Below are positions 6,281-13,324 of a stretch of DNA of 14,091 nucleotides, piece by piece. Every line of letters begins with the position of its first letter. The first letter of the stretch is position 1. Under the pieces are notes generated by a model that was not told where the DNA came from, searched no databases, and saw only the letters and a program-made list of their open reading frames with translations. The DNA lies in NCBI GenBank assembly GCA_905236225.1, contig CAJOPM010000050.1, positions 1 to 14,091 of the forward strand, read 5' to 3'. A program made the translations under genes and the position numbers. The stretch comes from an uncultured Eubacterium sp. (GTDB lineage Bacteria > Bacillota > Clostridia > Lachnospirales > Lachnospiraceae).

Positions 6281-6314
6281 TTAAGACAAATCTATGTTGA
6301 TAGATTTGTCTTAA
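6281..6314 (+). terminator. 15-bp perfect hairpin behind the exported-protein gene
   Basis: TTAAGACAAATCTAT (6281-6295) and its exact complement (6300-6314) enclose a GTTG loop, 5 nt after the stop. TTTTCATAAATTTTTT follows. The stem is AT-rich and the T-tract interrupted, so it is more likely a partial terminator or a 3' stabilising hairpin than a full stop. It would raise agrD/effector mRNA over the downstream transporter genes. Another TTTTTTACA (6325-6333) lies beyond it. Confidence 0.6.
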
Positions 6315-6351
6315 TTTTCATAAATTTTTTACACTGGATTGAGGTGCAGGC

Positions 6352-8112
6352 ATGAGATTGTTGTTTTTGGAATATAAAAATGAATTTAGGAAAAAATATA
6401 TACCGATAATTTTTATAGCTTTAATTGCAGTAGTTATAATTTTTAATATATTTGTATTTAGGGCACCGGATTATCTGCAGAGATTCCAGATTTCGCAAAA
6501 AACGGCAATGATTATTTTCGCTGGAATCTTTTTTGTGTCAGTAGAGATATTTGGCGAGCTTAAAGATGAAAAGATGGCACAACTTTTGCAGATTAAAAAA
6601 GGAGGGCTAATTAAGAGCTTATTTGCTAAGCATATTATAGTATGCTCTTTTATTGCTTCATGTTTTTTTGTTGATTTAATTATTGAGTTGATCCGCCTTA
6701 ATAATAGCGGGGCATACTCGCAACTACATGAATGTGTTTTTAAAGTTGTAGTATTAAATTATGCTCTGTGTCCGCTGACAGCAATGTTTGTAGGGAAACT
6801 ATTTGCAAGATTATTTAAGAAAAAATGGGCAGCTTATTTTGCTATGCTTATTGTTGTTGTTTTGGTCTGCGGTCTTTTCTATAAAATAAACGTGGCGCTT
6901 TATGAAACAGTTGGTGTTAATTTAGATTCATTATACAAGTATTTTCAATTGGAACAACCAAATGATAACTGGGCAGTAGATTATCAGTATCTCGTTCCGG
7001 CAGAGAAATATAGGGTTTATATTTATCTGATTTGGATATTTATTAGTCAGGTTCTTATGATTTTCACAGTCAAAAGAGTTAAAGTGAGGGCGTTATATAT
7101 AGTTTGCCCTATATGTCTGATAGCTTTATACGTTGCTATAAATGATATTCAGTATTACAAGCCGTCTCTGAATTATAACTTGAATTATGCGCAGGCAACT
7201 AATAAAATTTCAGAATTTGAGTCTGACAGTGATATCAGGGAAGAAGAGGCGAATTTTACTGTAGAAAGCTATGATATACTTATCGCATGTGATAATACAG
7301 AATTTATGGCTTTTGCAACCTTAACATTAGGAGATGAAGATGTAGAAGAATATAAATTTACGCTATATAGAGGGTATGATGATATTACTATATGGGACAA
7401 AGATGGCAATAATGTTGAATTTGAGAGAGAGGGAGACTACATAACAGTTTTTACCGGAGGTAAAGTTGATACACTTGAAATTTACTATGGCGGAGTAAGT
7501 CAGGTTTTTTATGCTAGTAATAATGCGGTATTTTTGCCGGGATATTTCGCTTATTATCCTCAACCGGGCTTTAGACCCGTATTTGTGACACTTACAGATG
7601 AAGATGGGAATAGTTATTCAGGATATAACACCTCAAATACTACACTTGAGGAAAGTCATTTTACTGTTGGAGCCTTTAGTAATAGCAGCACAGATTTGCA
7701 TTCAAACTATCAACATTCACAGGCGGCCATTGAAGAGGGAGAAGACTATGTCTTTGAAGGATATGGCATAGCTCCGACAATTCTATTGGGACCTATTGGT
7801 GAAAAGCAGGAGGACGGAGTAAATATAATTTATAATACTGTATACGAAAGTCTTTATAGTTTTGATTTTTCCTGGAAAGATGTTCTTGACGAGCTAAAAA
7901 AGAAGTGTGCCCAAAATGACAGCGATTTTCTAAAAGAAAATGATATTGATACGATTATATTTGCTCCGAGAACAGCAGAAATAAACGGAGGATGGTGTAC
8001 AGAAAGTGTTTGCGATAATACACTCTACTTATCTACGGAACTTATGAGCGGTGATGAAGATCCTTCTCTTATAGCAGATTGGATTTTAGAGAATTACGAG
8101 ATGGTAAAATAG
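6352..8112 (+). CDS. Seven-helix ABC-2-like membrane protein with an M1-peptidase-like outer domain
   Basis: 586 aa. Seven hydrophobic segments occupy the first half (about 15-34, 52-68, 88-107, 129-148, 157-177, 221-240 and 246-264), which places the ~320-residue C-terminal half outside the membrane if the N-terminus is inside. That half is acidic, Tyr/Asn-rich and beta-like. Stretches such as KFTLYRGYDDITIWDKDG and FLPGYFAYYPQPGF resemble the N-terminal beta domain of M1 aminopeptidases in ABC-permease/M1 fusion proteins. The zinc site HExxH and the GxMEN motif are absent: the chain ends at SLIADWILENYEMVK, about where the metal site would begin, and the next gene starts 10 nt later. A non-catalytic ectodomain that binds or sequesters a substrate is inferred. 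Start ATG 6352 has GAGGTG at 6340-6345. By context it forms a transporter with the next two products. Confidence 0.75.
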   Translation: MRLLFLEYKNEFRKKYIPIIFIALIAVVIIFNIFVFRAPDYLQRFQISQKTAMIIFAGIFFVSVEIFGELKDEKMAQLLQIKKGGLIKSLFAKHIIVCSFIASCFFVDLIIELIRLNNSGAYSQLHECVFKVVVLNYALCPLTAMFVGKLFARLFKKKWAAYFAMLIVVVLVCGLFYKINVALYETVGVNLDSLYKYFQLEQPNDNWAVDYQYLVPAEKYRVYIYLIWIFISQVLMIFTVKRVKVRALYIVCPICLIALYVAINDIQYYKPSLNYNLNYAQATNKISEFESDSDIREEEANFTVESYDILIACDNTEFMAFATLTLGDEDVEEYKFTLYRGYDDITIWDKDGNNVEFEREGDYITVFTGGKVDTLEIYYGGVSQVFYASNNAVFLPGYFAYYPQPGFRPVFVTLTDEDGNSYSGYNTSNTTLEESHFTVGAFSNSSTDLHSNYQHSQAAIEEGEDYVFEGYGIAPTILLGPIGEKQEDGVNIIYNTVYESLYSFDFSWKDVLDELKKKCAQNDSDFLKENDIDTIIFAPRTAEINGGWCTESVCDNTLYLSTELMSGDEDPSLIADWILENYEMVK

Positions 8113-8122
8113 GAGCGGAAAA

Positions 8123-8818
8123 ATGAGTTTAAATTTGAATGATATTAAGGTTAATTTTAGATCAAAGGAAGCTCTGAAAGGAATTACATATGAGTTTTCA
8201 TCAGGCGTTTATGGAATAATAGGAGAAAATGGTGCAGGAAAGACTACCTTGTTTAGAGCAATATTAGGATTGCAAAAGCATAAGGGTAAGGTGGAATTAG
8301 AAGATGCAAAAGTTGGATTTTTGCCTCAGCATTTTTGCACTTTAAATAGACTGACAGTAGAAGAAACTATGGAATATTATGGCTGTATAAGTGGCATGTC
8401 GAAAGATAAAATAAAGACTTCCACGAAAGATATTCTTAATAAATTAAATCTTATCGATGAATCGAAGAAATCAATAAAAGAACTTTCGGGAGGAATGTTA
8501 AAAAGAGTAGGAATAGCGCAAGCGTTAATTGATGATCCTAAGGTGCTTATTATGGATGAGCCTACAGTTTCTTTGGATCCGGGGGAAAAAAAGAATTTTC
8601 GGACTATTATAGAGAGTATAAAAGGAGATAGAATAGTTCTTATATCTTCTCATGAAATTAAAGAACTAGAGTCTATATGCGATAAATTTTTATTTCTTCA
8701 TCAGGGCGAATTGGTTTGCAATGGTTCTTTAGAGGAATTGTATAATAGATATAGCGTAAATGATATAGAAAGCTTATATTTTAAGATTATGCAGGTAGAT
8801 GGTGTAAAATATGCATAA
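8123..8818 (+). CDS. ABC transporter ATPase
   Basis: 231-aa cytoplasmic ATPase that powers a membrane partner. All motifs are intact: Walker A GENGAGKTT (34-42), Q-loop in FLPQHF (~67-72), signature LSGGM (~124-128), Walker B VLIMDEPT (~143-150), D-loop SLD and H-loop SSHE (~177-180). The chain resembles CcmA/drug-exporter type ATPases pairing with ABC-2 permeases. The start follows AGGAGCG, which overlaps the stop of the previous gene, and its own stop overlaps the next start by 8 nt, so the three genes are translationally coupled. Its role (export of the small protein, or self-immunity by removing it from the membrane) cannot be decided from sequence. The exported protein already has a Sec signal, which makes immunity the more attractive option. 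Confidence 0.93.
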   Translation: MSLNLNDIKVNFRSKEALKGITYEFSSGVYGIIGENGAGKTTLFRAILGLQKHKGKVELEDAKVGFLPQHFCTLNRLTVEETMEYYGCISGMSKDKIKTSTKDILNKLNLIDESKKSIKELSGGMLKRVGIAQALIDDPKVLIMDEPTVSLDPGEKKNFRTIIESIKGDRIVLISSHEIKELESICDKFLFLHQGELVCNGSLEELYNRYSVNDIESLYFKIMQVDGVKYA

Positions 8819-9491
8819 GATGAGAAAATGGCCGGTGGCTGTTATGTGGCATTTTAAAAATTCAAGAGGAATCATTAGGATGTATATGGTTATGTTCCTT
8901 TTGGTGGTGCCGTTTTTTGCTCTTCTTTTTTTTGATTTTTCGCAAAATAACGATTATGACCTCTCGTTTTCGTATTCTGTGTATACCATGATTACGGTAT
9001 CTTCTGTTTTGGGGTTTATACCCATTATGGTTGTATTAAGTGATATTTATTCTTCTGGGATGAGGGAGTGTGTTATATCGAAAAAGGATTGGGACGAAAG
9101 GTTGCCCTATCTGACAGTTTATATTTTTAGCGCATTTATTTATATTATAATGTCGATAATAATGCGTCTGATAGTTCATGCATATGAGAAACCAAATCTA
9201 ATATTTAAATATATTGCAAGTCTTCTGGTGATTTTATGGGTTAGTACAACACTTGCGCATCTGTTGGTAGCGTTGACTAAAACTGTGTTTATAGCATTGG
9301 TCGCACTAGAGATATACGGTATTATCTGTCAGATTATGAAACTTGGTATAGGGCATATAATAAATATCTATACTTTGTGTGATATAAGTGATAAAAGCTG
9401 GGTGATTTATGCAATAATATATATTGCATTAGGGACTTTTTGCGAATTTATGGTAGGAAAGCTAAATGCGAGTCAGGCATTAAGCAAATAA
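8811..9491 (+). CDS. Six-helix membrane protein, probable ABC-2-type permease subunit
   Basis: 226 aa with six hydrophobic segments (about 20-42, 53-80, 98-120, 130-156, 158-177 and 195-217), a short basic N-terminus and almost no soluble domain, as in small ABC-2 permeases. I see no diagnostic motif. ATG 8811 lies inside the ATPase gene (8-nt overlap); an ATG at 8820 is an alternative start. The coupling makes it a subunit of the same transporter, with the 586-aa protein as the other membrane half or as an accessory. Its last 19 nt overlap the 3' end of the convergent PucR-type gene, so this operon ends without a separate terminator. Confidence 0.75.
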   Translation: MHKMRKWPVAVMWHFKNSRGIIRMYMVMFLLVVPFFALLFFDFSQNNDYDLSFSYSVYTMITVSSVLGFIPIMVVLSDIYSSGMRECVISKKDWDERLPYLTVYIFSAFIYIIMSIIMRLIVHAYEKPNLIFKYIASLLVILWVSTTLAHLLVALTKTVFIALVALEIYGIICQIMKLGIGHIINIYTLCDISDKSWVIYAIIYIALGTFCEFMVGKLNASQALSK

Positions 9492-11020
9492 TCCCAGATC
9501 ATAAAACTTATTTCATATAAAAATAATAAATGTGAATCTGTTATGGAAATATCTAAAAGTTCTTCAATTTTTTTGATTCTATAAAAAAATGTACTTCGGT
9601 GTATATGAAGCATACAAGCGGCCTTGGTCATATTGCGATCCATTCGTATATAGGCGCGAAGTGTGGGTATAAATTCCGTGTGATAGACAGAGTCATAATC
9701 TTGCAACTGAAATAGATGATAATGAATGCATGATTCTAAAGTACTCGTATCTGTGTTTGTAAATAATATATATGGAAGCGCTTCACAAGAGAGGCTAAGT
9801 GTTTTATCTTGCGGTAGTTGTTCGGCAATTTTAAGATATGTATGAGCTTGAGTGAAGAATACATGAGTCTTCGACAAATCGGCAAATGGCTGGCTTAGTA
9901 CTACTCTTAAGTTGTTTCGCTGTGCAAATTCTCTAAACGGTGTTAAAAATTCTTCATTAAGATTGATTGGGGTGTCTTGATTAATAAGAAGTACTATTAT
10001 GTTTCTGTATATTATAGACATGCTGTTTACGAACAGCTGGCGCATATGGCTAAGCTGTTGTTTGTTAAAAAAATCACTTCCACTTGGAGAGAGCCTGTCA
10101 AACAGCGCTAAACAAAAGTATGAGCCGATTTTTCGATTAAGAAGTTTTAGGCGGCTGTTAATTCTGTGAATATCAACAAAGCGACCATCTAAAAGATCGC
10201 TAAGAAAAGTCTCGTATTGCAGACCGGTTTGCTCTATAAAATAATCATGTTTTTGCATTTCAAGAGAACAAAGCCTGGCAAGAGCTGTAGCTACAGAAAG
10301 CTGACGCGGCGTGGCAGTGACGTTGGAAGGAAGGCATATAGCGACATAGCCGTTCATAACCCGGTTGATTCTTATGGCGCTAAATATCCAATTGGTATCA
10401 GGGTGATCAGGGGTATTTACAAAAAATGCTTCAGTTGTTGAATATATCTTATCTTCTATCTGTAATCGCCTTAGGCTCTCTATTTCTCCTGTGCTTAGAA
10501 ATAAACCATCAGAGCTTTCGTCAAGACCAAAAGGCATATTGTGCATAGCGGGTGATGCGGAGATGATAGTATAGCTGTTGTCACAAATAGAAACCGGATA
10601 GCCGAGCAATTCTTCGGCATGCCGGGTAAGAGCATCAATTCCGCTGCCATTTAAGACCAGAGAGTAAAGTGAAGCTATGTCCATTTGAGTAAGATTTTCT
10701 TCTAACAGTCTATTGTTTAAAATATTCCAAACTATGGTTGCGTTTGATTCTTCATTTAAAGTAATAACATCAAATGAAAGAGATGGATGTCTGGGAATAT
10801 CCAATATAATCAAAGGACCTTCGGTAAATTCTTCTATACGGTTTCTAAGAGAGGCGGATAATTTATGAGTGGAAAGAATGTAGAGGGTGTGTAAGTCAAG
10901 CGGGGCAGACTCGGTTAAATTACTTATCTGATATATCAAGCTATTATTATCAAATGGCTGCCTGTCTATAGCAAAGCCCATTTTTTGAAGGCTGTCTAAT
11001 AATTTATCTAAAGTTATCAT
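9473..11020 (-). CDS. PucR/CdaR-family transcriptional regulator
   Basis: 515-aa cytoplasmic regulator. The C-terminal ~65 residues contain the PucR-type helix-turn-helix: MTKAACMLHIHRSTFFYRIKKIEELL (~464-489), with the typical HRSTxxYRIxKIEEL. Residues ~115-255 resemble a GAF-like sensory region (LLGYPVSICDNSYTIISAS), and ~265-400 the CdaR GGDEF-like middle domain. The first ~100 residues are a family-variable domain. Its start (CAT at 11018-11020) has AAGGAG upstream on the minus strand. Family members commonly activate catabolic operons for purines, sugar diacids or amino acids, often a divergent neighbour. Here that is the Fe-S/FAD oxidoreductase operon, with palindromes in the 183-bp gap. 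The effector ligand is unknown. Confidence 0.9.
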   Translation of the reverse strand: MITLDKLLDSLQKMGFAIDRQPFDNNSLIYQISNLTESAPLDLHTLYILSTHKLSASLRNRIEEFTEGPLIILDIPRHPSLSFDVITLNEESNATIVWNILNNRLLEENLTQMDIASLYSLVLNGSGIDALTRHAEELLGYPVSICDNSYTIISASPAMHNMPFGLDESSDGLFLSTGEIESLRRLQIEDKIYSTTEAFFVNTPDHPDTNWIFSAIRINRVMNGYVAICLPSNVTATPRQLSVATALARLCSLEMQKHDYFIEQTGLQYETFLSDLLDGRFVDIHRINSRLKLLNRKIGSYFCLALFDRLSPSGSDFFNKQQLSHMRQLFVNSMSIIYRNIIVLLINQDTPINLNEEFLTPFREFAQRNNLRVVLSQPFADLSKTHVFFTQAHTYLKIAEQLPQDKTLSLSCEALPYILFTNTDTSTLESCIHYHLFQLQDYDSVYHTEFIPTLRAYIRMDRNMTKAACMLHIHRSTFFYRIKKIEELLDISITDSHLLFLYEISFMIWDYLLNA

Positions 11021-11040
11021 ATAGTTACTCCTTACACAAA

Positions 11041-11056
11041 TTCAACAAATGTTGAA
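11041..11056. promoter_or_regulatory. Palindromic operator candidate, site 1
   Basis: TTCAACA-AA-TGTTGAA, perfect 7-bp arms with a 2-bp centre, 20 bp upstream of the PucR-type gene start. It is placed where binding could block that gene's own transcription or leader. Confidence 0.6.
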
Positions 11057-11081
11057 AATAAAAATGTATATACGTTAAAAT

Positions 11082-11098
11082 TTCGACAAGTGTTTGAA
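11082..11098. promoter_or_regulatory. Palindromic operator candidate, site 2
   Basis: TTCGACA-AG-TGTTTGAA is a degenerate copy of the perfect palindrome at 11041, starting 41 bp (four turns) from it. It covers the -35 region of the oxidoreductase promoter, where an activator would contact polymerase. A lone half-site TGTTGAA also occurs at 11180-11186. Confidence 0.5.
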
Positions 11099-11116
11099 GC
11101 CTGTTTACAGTGATTA

Positions 11117-11125
11117 TGCTATAAT
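11117..11125 (+). promoter_or_regulatory. Extended -10 promoter of the oxidoreductase operon
   Basis: TGC-TATAAT (11117-11125) is a perfect extended -10 element. The nearest -35-like hexamer, TTGAAG at 11094-11099, has an overlong 20-bp spacer and overlaps palindrome site 2, which suggests a promoter assisted by an activator. Confidence 0.7.
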
Positions 11126-11203
11126 TTCTACAACAAGTCAAATAATAGCGAGAATTAATATTACTTAGTGTTAGATTATTGTTGAATATGAGGAGAGGTA
11201 GTT

Positions 11204-13318
11204 ATGGTAACAATAACAATTGACTCGGTCAAGTTAGAAGTTGATGAGAACGAGAATGTATTAGAGGCAGCTCTGAAAAACGGTATATATATTCCTCATC
11301 TGTGTCATCATCCGGATTTACCTGAGAATGCATCATGCCGTATGTGTGTCGTAGAGGTAGAGGGTAAAGATGAAATAGTAACATCTTGTGACTTAAAGCC
11401 CGTAGAGGGCATGGTGATTAATACTAAGAGCGAGAGAGCAAACAAGCTTCGTACGCTTGCTTTAGAGCTGATGCTCTCAGGGCATCCTGAGGATTGTTCT
11501 ACCTGCCCGAAGTATGGTGATTGCGAATTACAGACGCTTATACAATATGTAGGTGCGAACAATGCCAGAATGCGTACGCGTACCAAGGGTATCAAGATGA
11601 ATGAAGATAATCCGCTTTTGATTCATGATATGAACAGATGTGTATTGTGCGGTAGATGCGTAAGAGCCTGTAACAAACTTAGGGGCGTTGGAGTGCTTGA
11701 TTATAGAAAGAAAGATCTTGAGACATATGTAGGAACACTTCACGATAAGCTCCTTACTGATAGCGATTGCAGGTTCTGCACAGCCTGCGCACAGGTCTGT
11801 CCGACCGGTAGCATAAGAGATAAGGTTCAGCTTATTAATGCAGATCTTAAGAGAGAGGAAGCACTAATCCCCTGTAAGGGTGAATGCCCGGCACATACAG
11901 ATATTCCAAGATATATAAGATATGTCAAAGAGGGTAACTGTGATGCGGCAGCAGCTGTTGTTCGTGAGAAGGCGCCGTTCCCACACACTCTCGGAATGAT
12001 ATGTACTCAATCTTGTGCGAAGCAGTGTAAGAGAGGTGAAGTATCTGATGCAATGTCGATTAGAGAGATTAAGCGCTATGCAGCAGAACATGATAGCGGT
12101 AAATACTGGAAGGGCAAAGGAAAACAACTGCCGGATACCGGTAAGAAGGTGTGCGTAGTAGGATCGGGACCTGCCGGACTGACGGCAGCATATTATTTGA
12201 GAAAACAAGGCCATGCGGTAACTGTCAAAGAAGCATTGCCTACAGTAGGAGGCATGATGAGCTATGGCATACCGGCATACCGACTTCCAAGAGATATAGT
12301 TGCTAAAGAGGCCGATGTAATAGCCAATCAGGGTGTTAAATTTGAGACTGACACAAAGGTAACTGATATATTAGGCCTCAAGAAAGAATATGATGCAATT
12401 CTAATGGCTATCGGAAATCATGTAGGGGTTAGGCTTCCCATGGAAGGCAATGAAAATGAAGGAGTACTGCTTAATATTGAATTTCTAAGAAAAGCATCAT
12501 TAGGTAAGCCAACGGGAATGGGCAAGAAGGTAATTGTGCTTGGAGGCGGCAATGTGGCATTTGACTGTGCCAGAACAGCTAAAAGGCTAGGAGCAGATGA
12601 AATCCATCTTGCGTGTCTTGAAGCCAGAGACAAGATGACTGCCGATGAAGAAGAGATAGAGCAGGCAATAGAAGAAGGTATAAAGATATATCCTGCGCAG
12701 ACATTTGAAAGAATTACCGGAGATAAGGTAGTTACCGGGGTAGATTTTATGAATGTAAAAGATTTCTACTTCGATGAGAACAGAAAAGCCATAATTGAAA
12801 AAGAAGAAGGCTCCCAGCATCATATAGATGCCGATACGGTAATATTTGCCACGGGTCAGTGGGCCGATTTAAGTGAAGAACAAGGTTTGGAACTTGGGAA
12901 AGGTAATAGTATTAAGGTTAAAGAAGGGTCTCTATCATCATCCGTAGATGGAATATTTGCAGCCGGAGATGTTGTATACGGGACAAAATCTGTGATACAG
13001 GCTATAGCATCAGGAAGAGATGCAGCCAGTGAGATTGACAGGTATTTAGGAGGCGACGGTGATATCACTGAAGTCTTGGCACCTGTAGAAGAGGTGGACG
13101 GATACATAGGCAAGGAAGAAGGGTTTGCTAATCTTAAGGCTGCCTGTAAGCAAATTAAGCCTGCAAGCGAGAGAGGAAACAACTTTGATGTATTTGATTT
13201 TGGAATTTGCGATAGCGATATTTGCGGTGAGGCATCTAGGTGTTTGCAATGCGATTTAAGACTTCAGATACATCAGCCAAGACTTTGGACACAGTATTCA
13301 GATCAGAAGGAGGCGTAG
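11204..13318 (+). CDS. Fe-S/FAD oxidoreductase: NuoG/HydA-like N-terminus fused to GltD-like module
   Basis: 704-aa cytoplasmic electron-transfer protein. Residues 1-75: 2Fe-2S ferredoxin domain (C34, C45, C48, C62). 80-110: His-Cys3 cluster site (H94, C98, C101, C107). 140-205: two 4Fe-4S motifs (C146/149/152/156 and C189/192/195/199). 220-280: GltD-type N-terminal cysteines (C224, C228, C267, C271, C275). FAD site VVGSGPAG (318-325), NAD(P) site LGGGNVAFDCARTAKRLGA (446-464) and closing FAD motif FAAGDV (585-590); the C-terminus has the family's EASRCLQC. Electrons would pass between NAD(P)H/FAD and the cluster chain to a partner. ATG 11204 follows GGAGAGG. The NuoF-like gene begins 6 nt downstream. 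The terminal acceptor (hydrogenase, formate dehydrogenase or molybdenum hydroxylase) is not in the window. Confidence 0.9.
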   Translation: MVTITIDSVKLEVDENENVLEAALKNGIYIPHLCHHPDLPENASCRMCVVEVEGKDEIVTSCDLKPVEGMVINTKSERANKLRTLALELMLSGHPEDCSTCPKYGDCELQTLIQYVGANNARMRTRTKGIKMNEDNPLLIHDMNRCVLCGRCVRACNKLRGVGVLDYRKKDLETYVGTLHDKLLTDSDCRFCTACAQVCPTGSIRDKVQLINADLKREEALIPCKGECPAHTDIPRYIRYVKEGNCDAAAAVVREKAPFPHTLGMICTQSCAKQCKRGEVSDAMSIREIKRYAAEHDSGKYWKGKGKQLPDTGKKVCVVGSGPAGLTAAYYLRKQGHAVTVKEALPTVGGMMSYGIPAYRLPRDIVAKEADVIANQGVKFETDTKVTDILGLKKEYDAILMAIGNHVGVRLPMEGNENEGVLLNIEFLRKASLGKPTGMGKKVIVLGGGNVAFDCARTAKRLGADEIHLACLEARDKMTADEEEIEQAIEEGIKIYPAQTFERITGDKVVTGVDFMNVKDFYFDENRKAIIEKEEGSQHHIDADTVIFATGQWADLSEEQGLELGKGNSIKVKEGSLSSSVDGIFAAGDVVYGTKSVIQAIASGRDAASEIDRYLGGDGDITEVLAPVEEVDGYIGKEEGFANLKAACKQIKPASERGNNFDVFDFGICDSDICGEASRCLQCDLRLQIHQPRLWTQYSDQKEA

Positions 13319-13324
13319 AATAAG

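Noticed and set aside
6352..8112. Active M1 aminopeptidase
   Set aside because: There is no HExxH or GxMEN motif in the 586 residues.
10217..10441. 74-codon plus-strand frame inside the PucR-type gene
   Set aside because: It is antisense to a full-length conserved regulator, lacks a ribosome site and resembles nothing.
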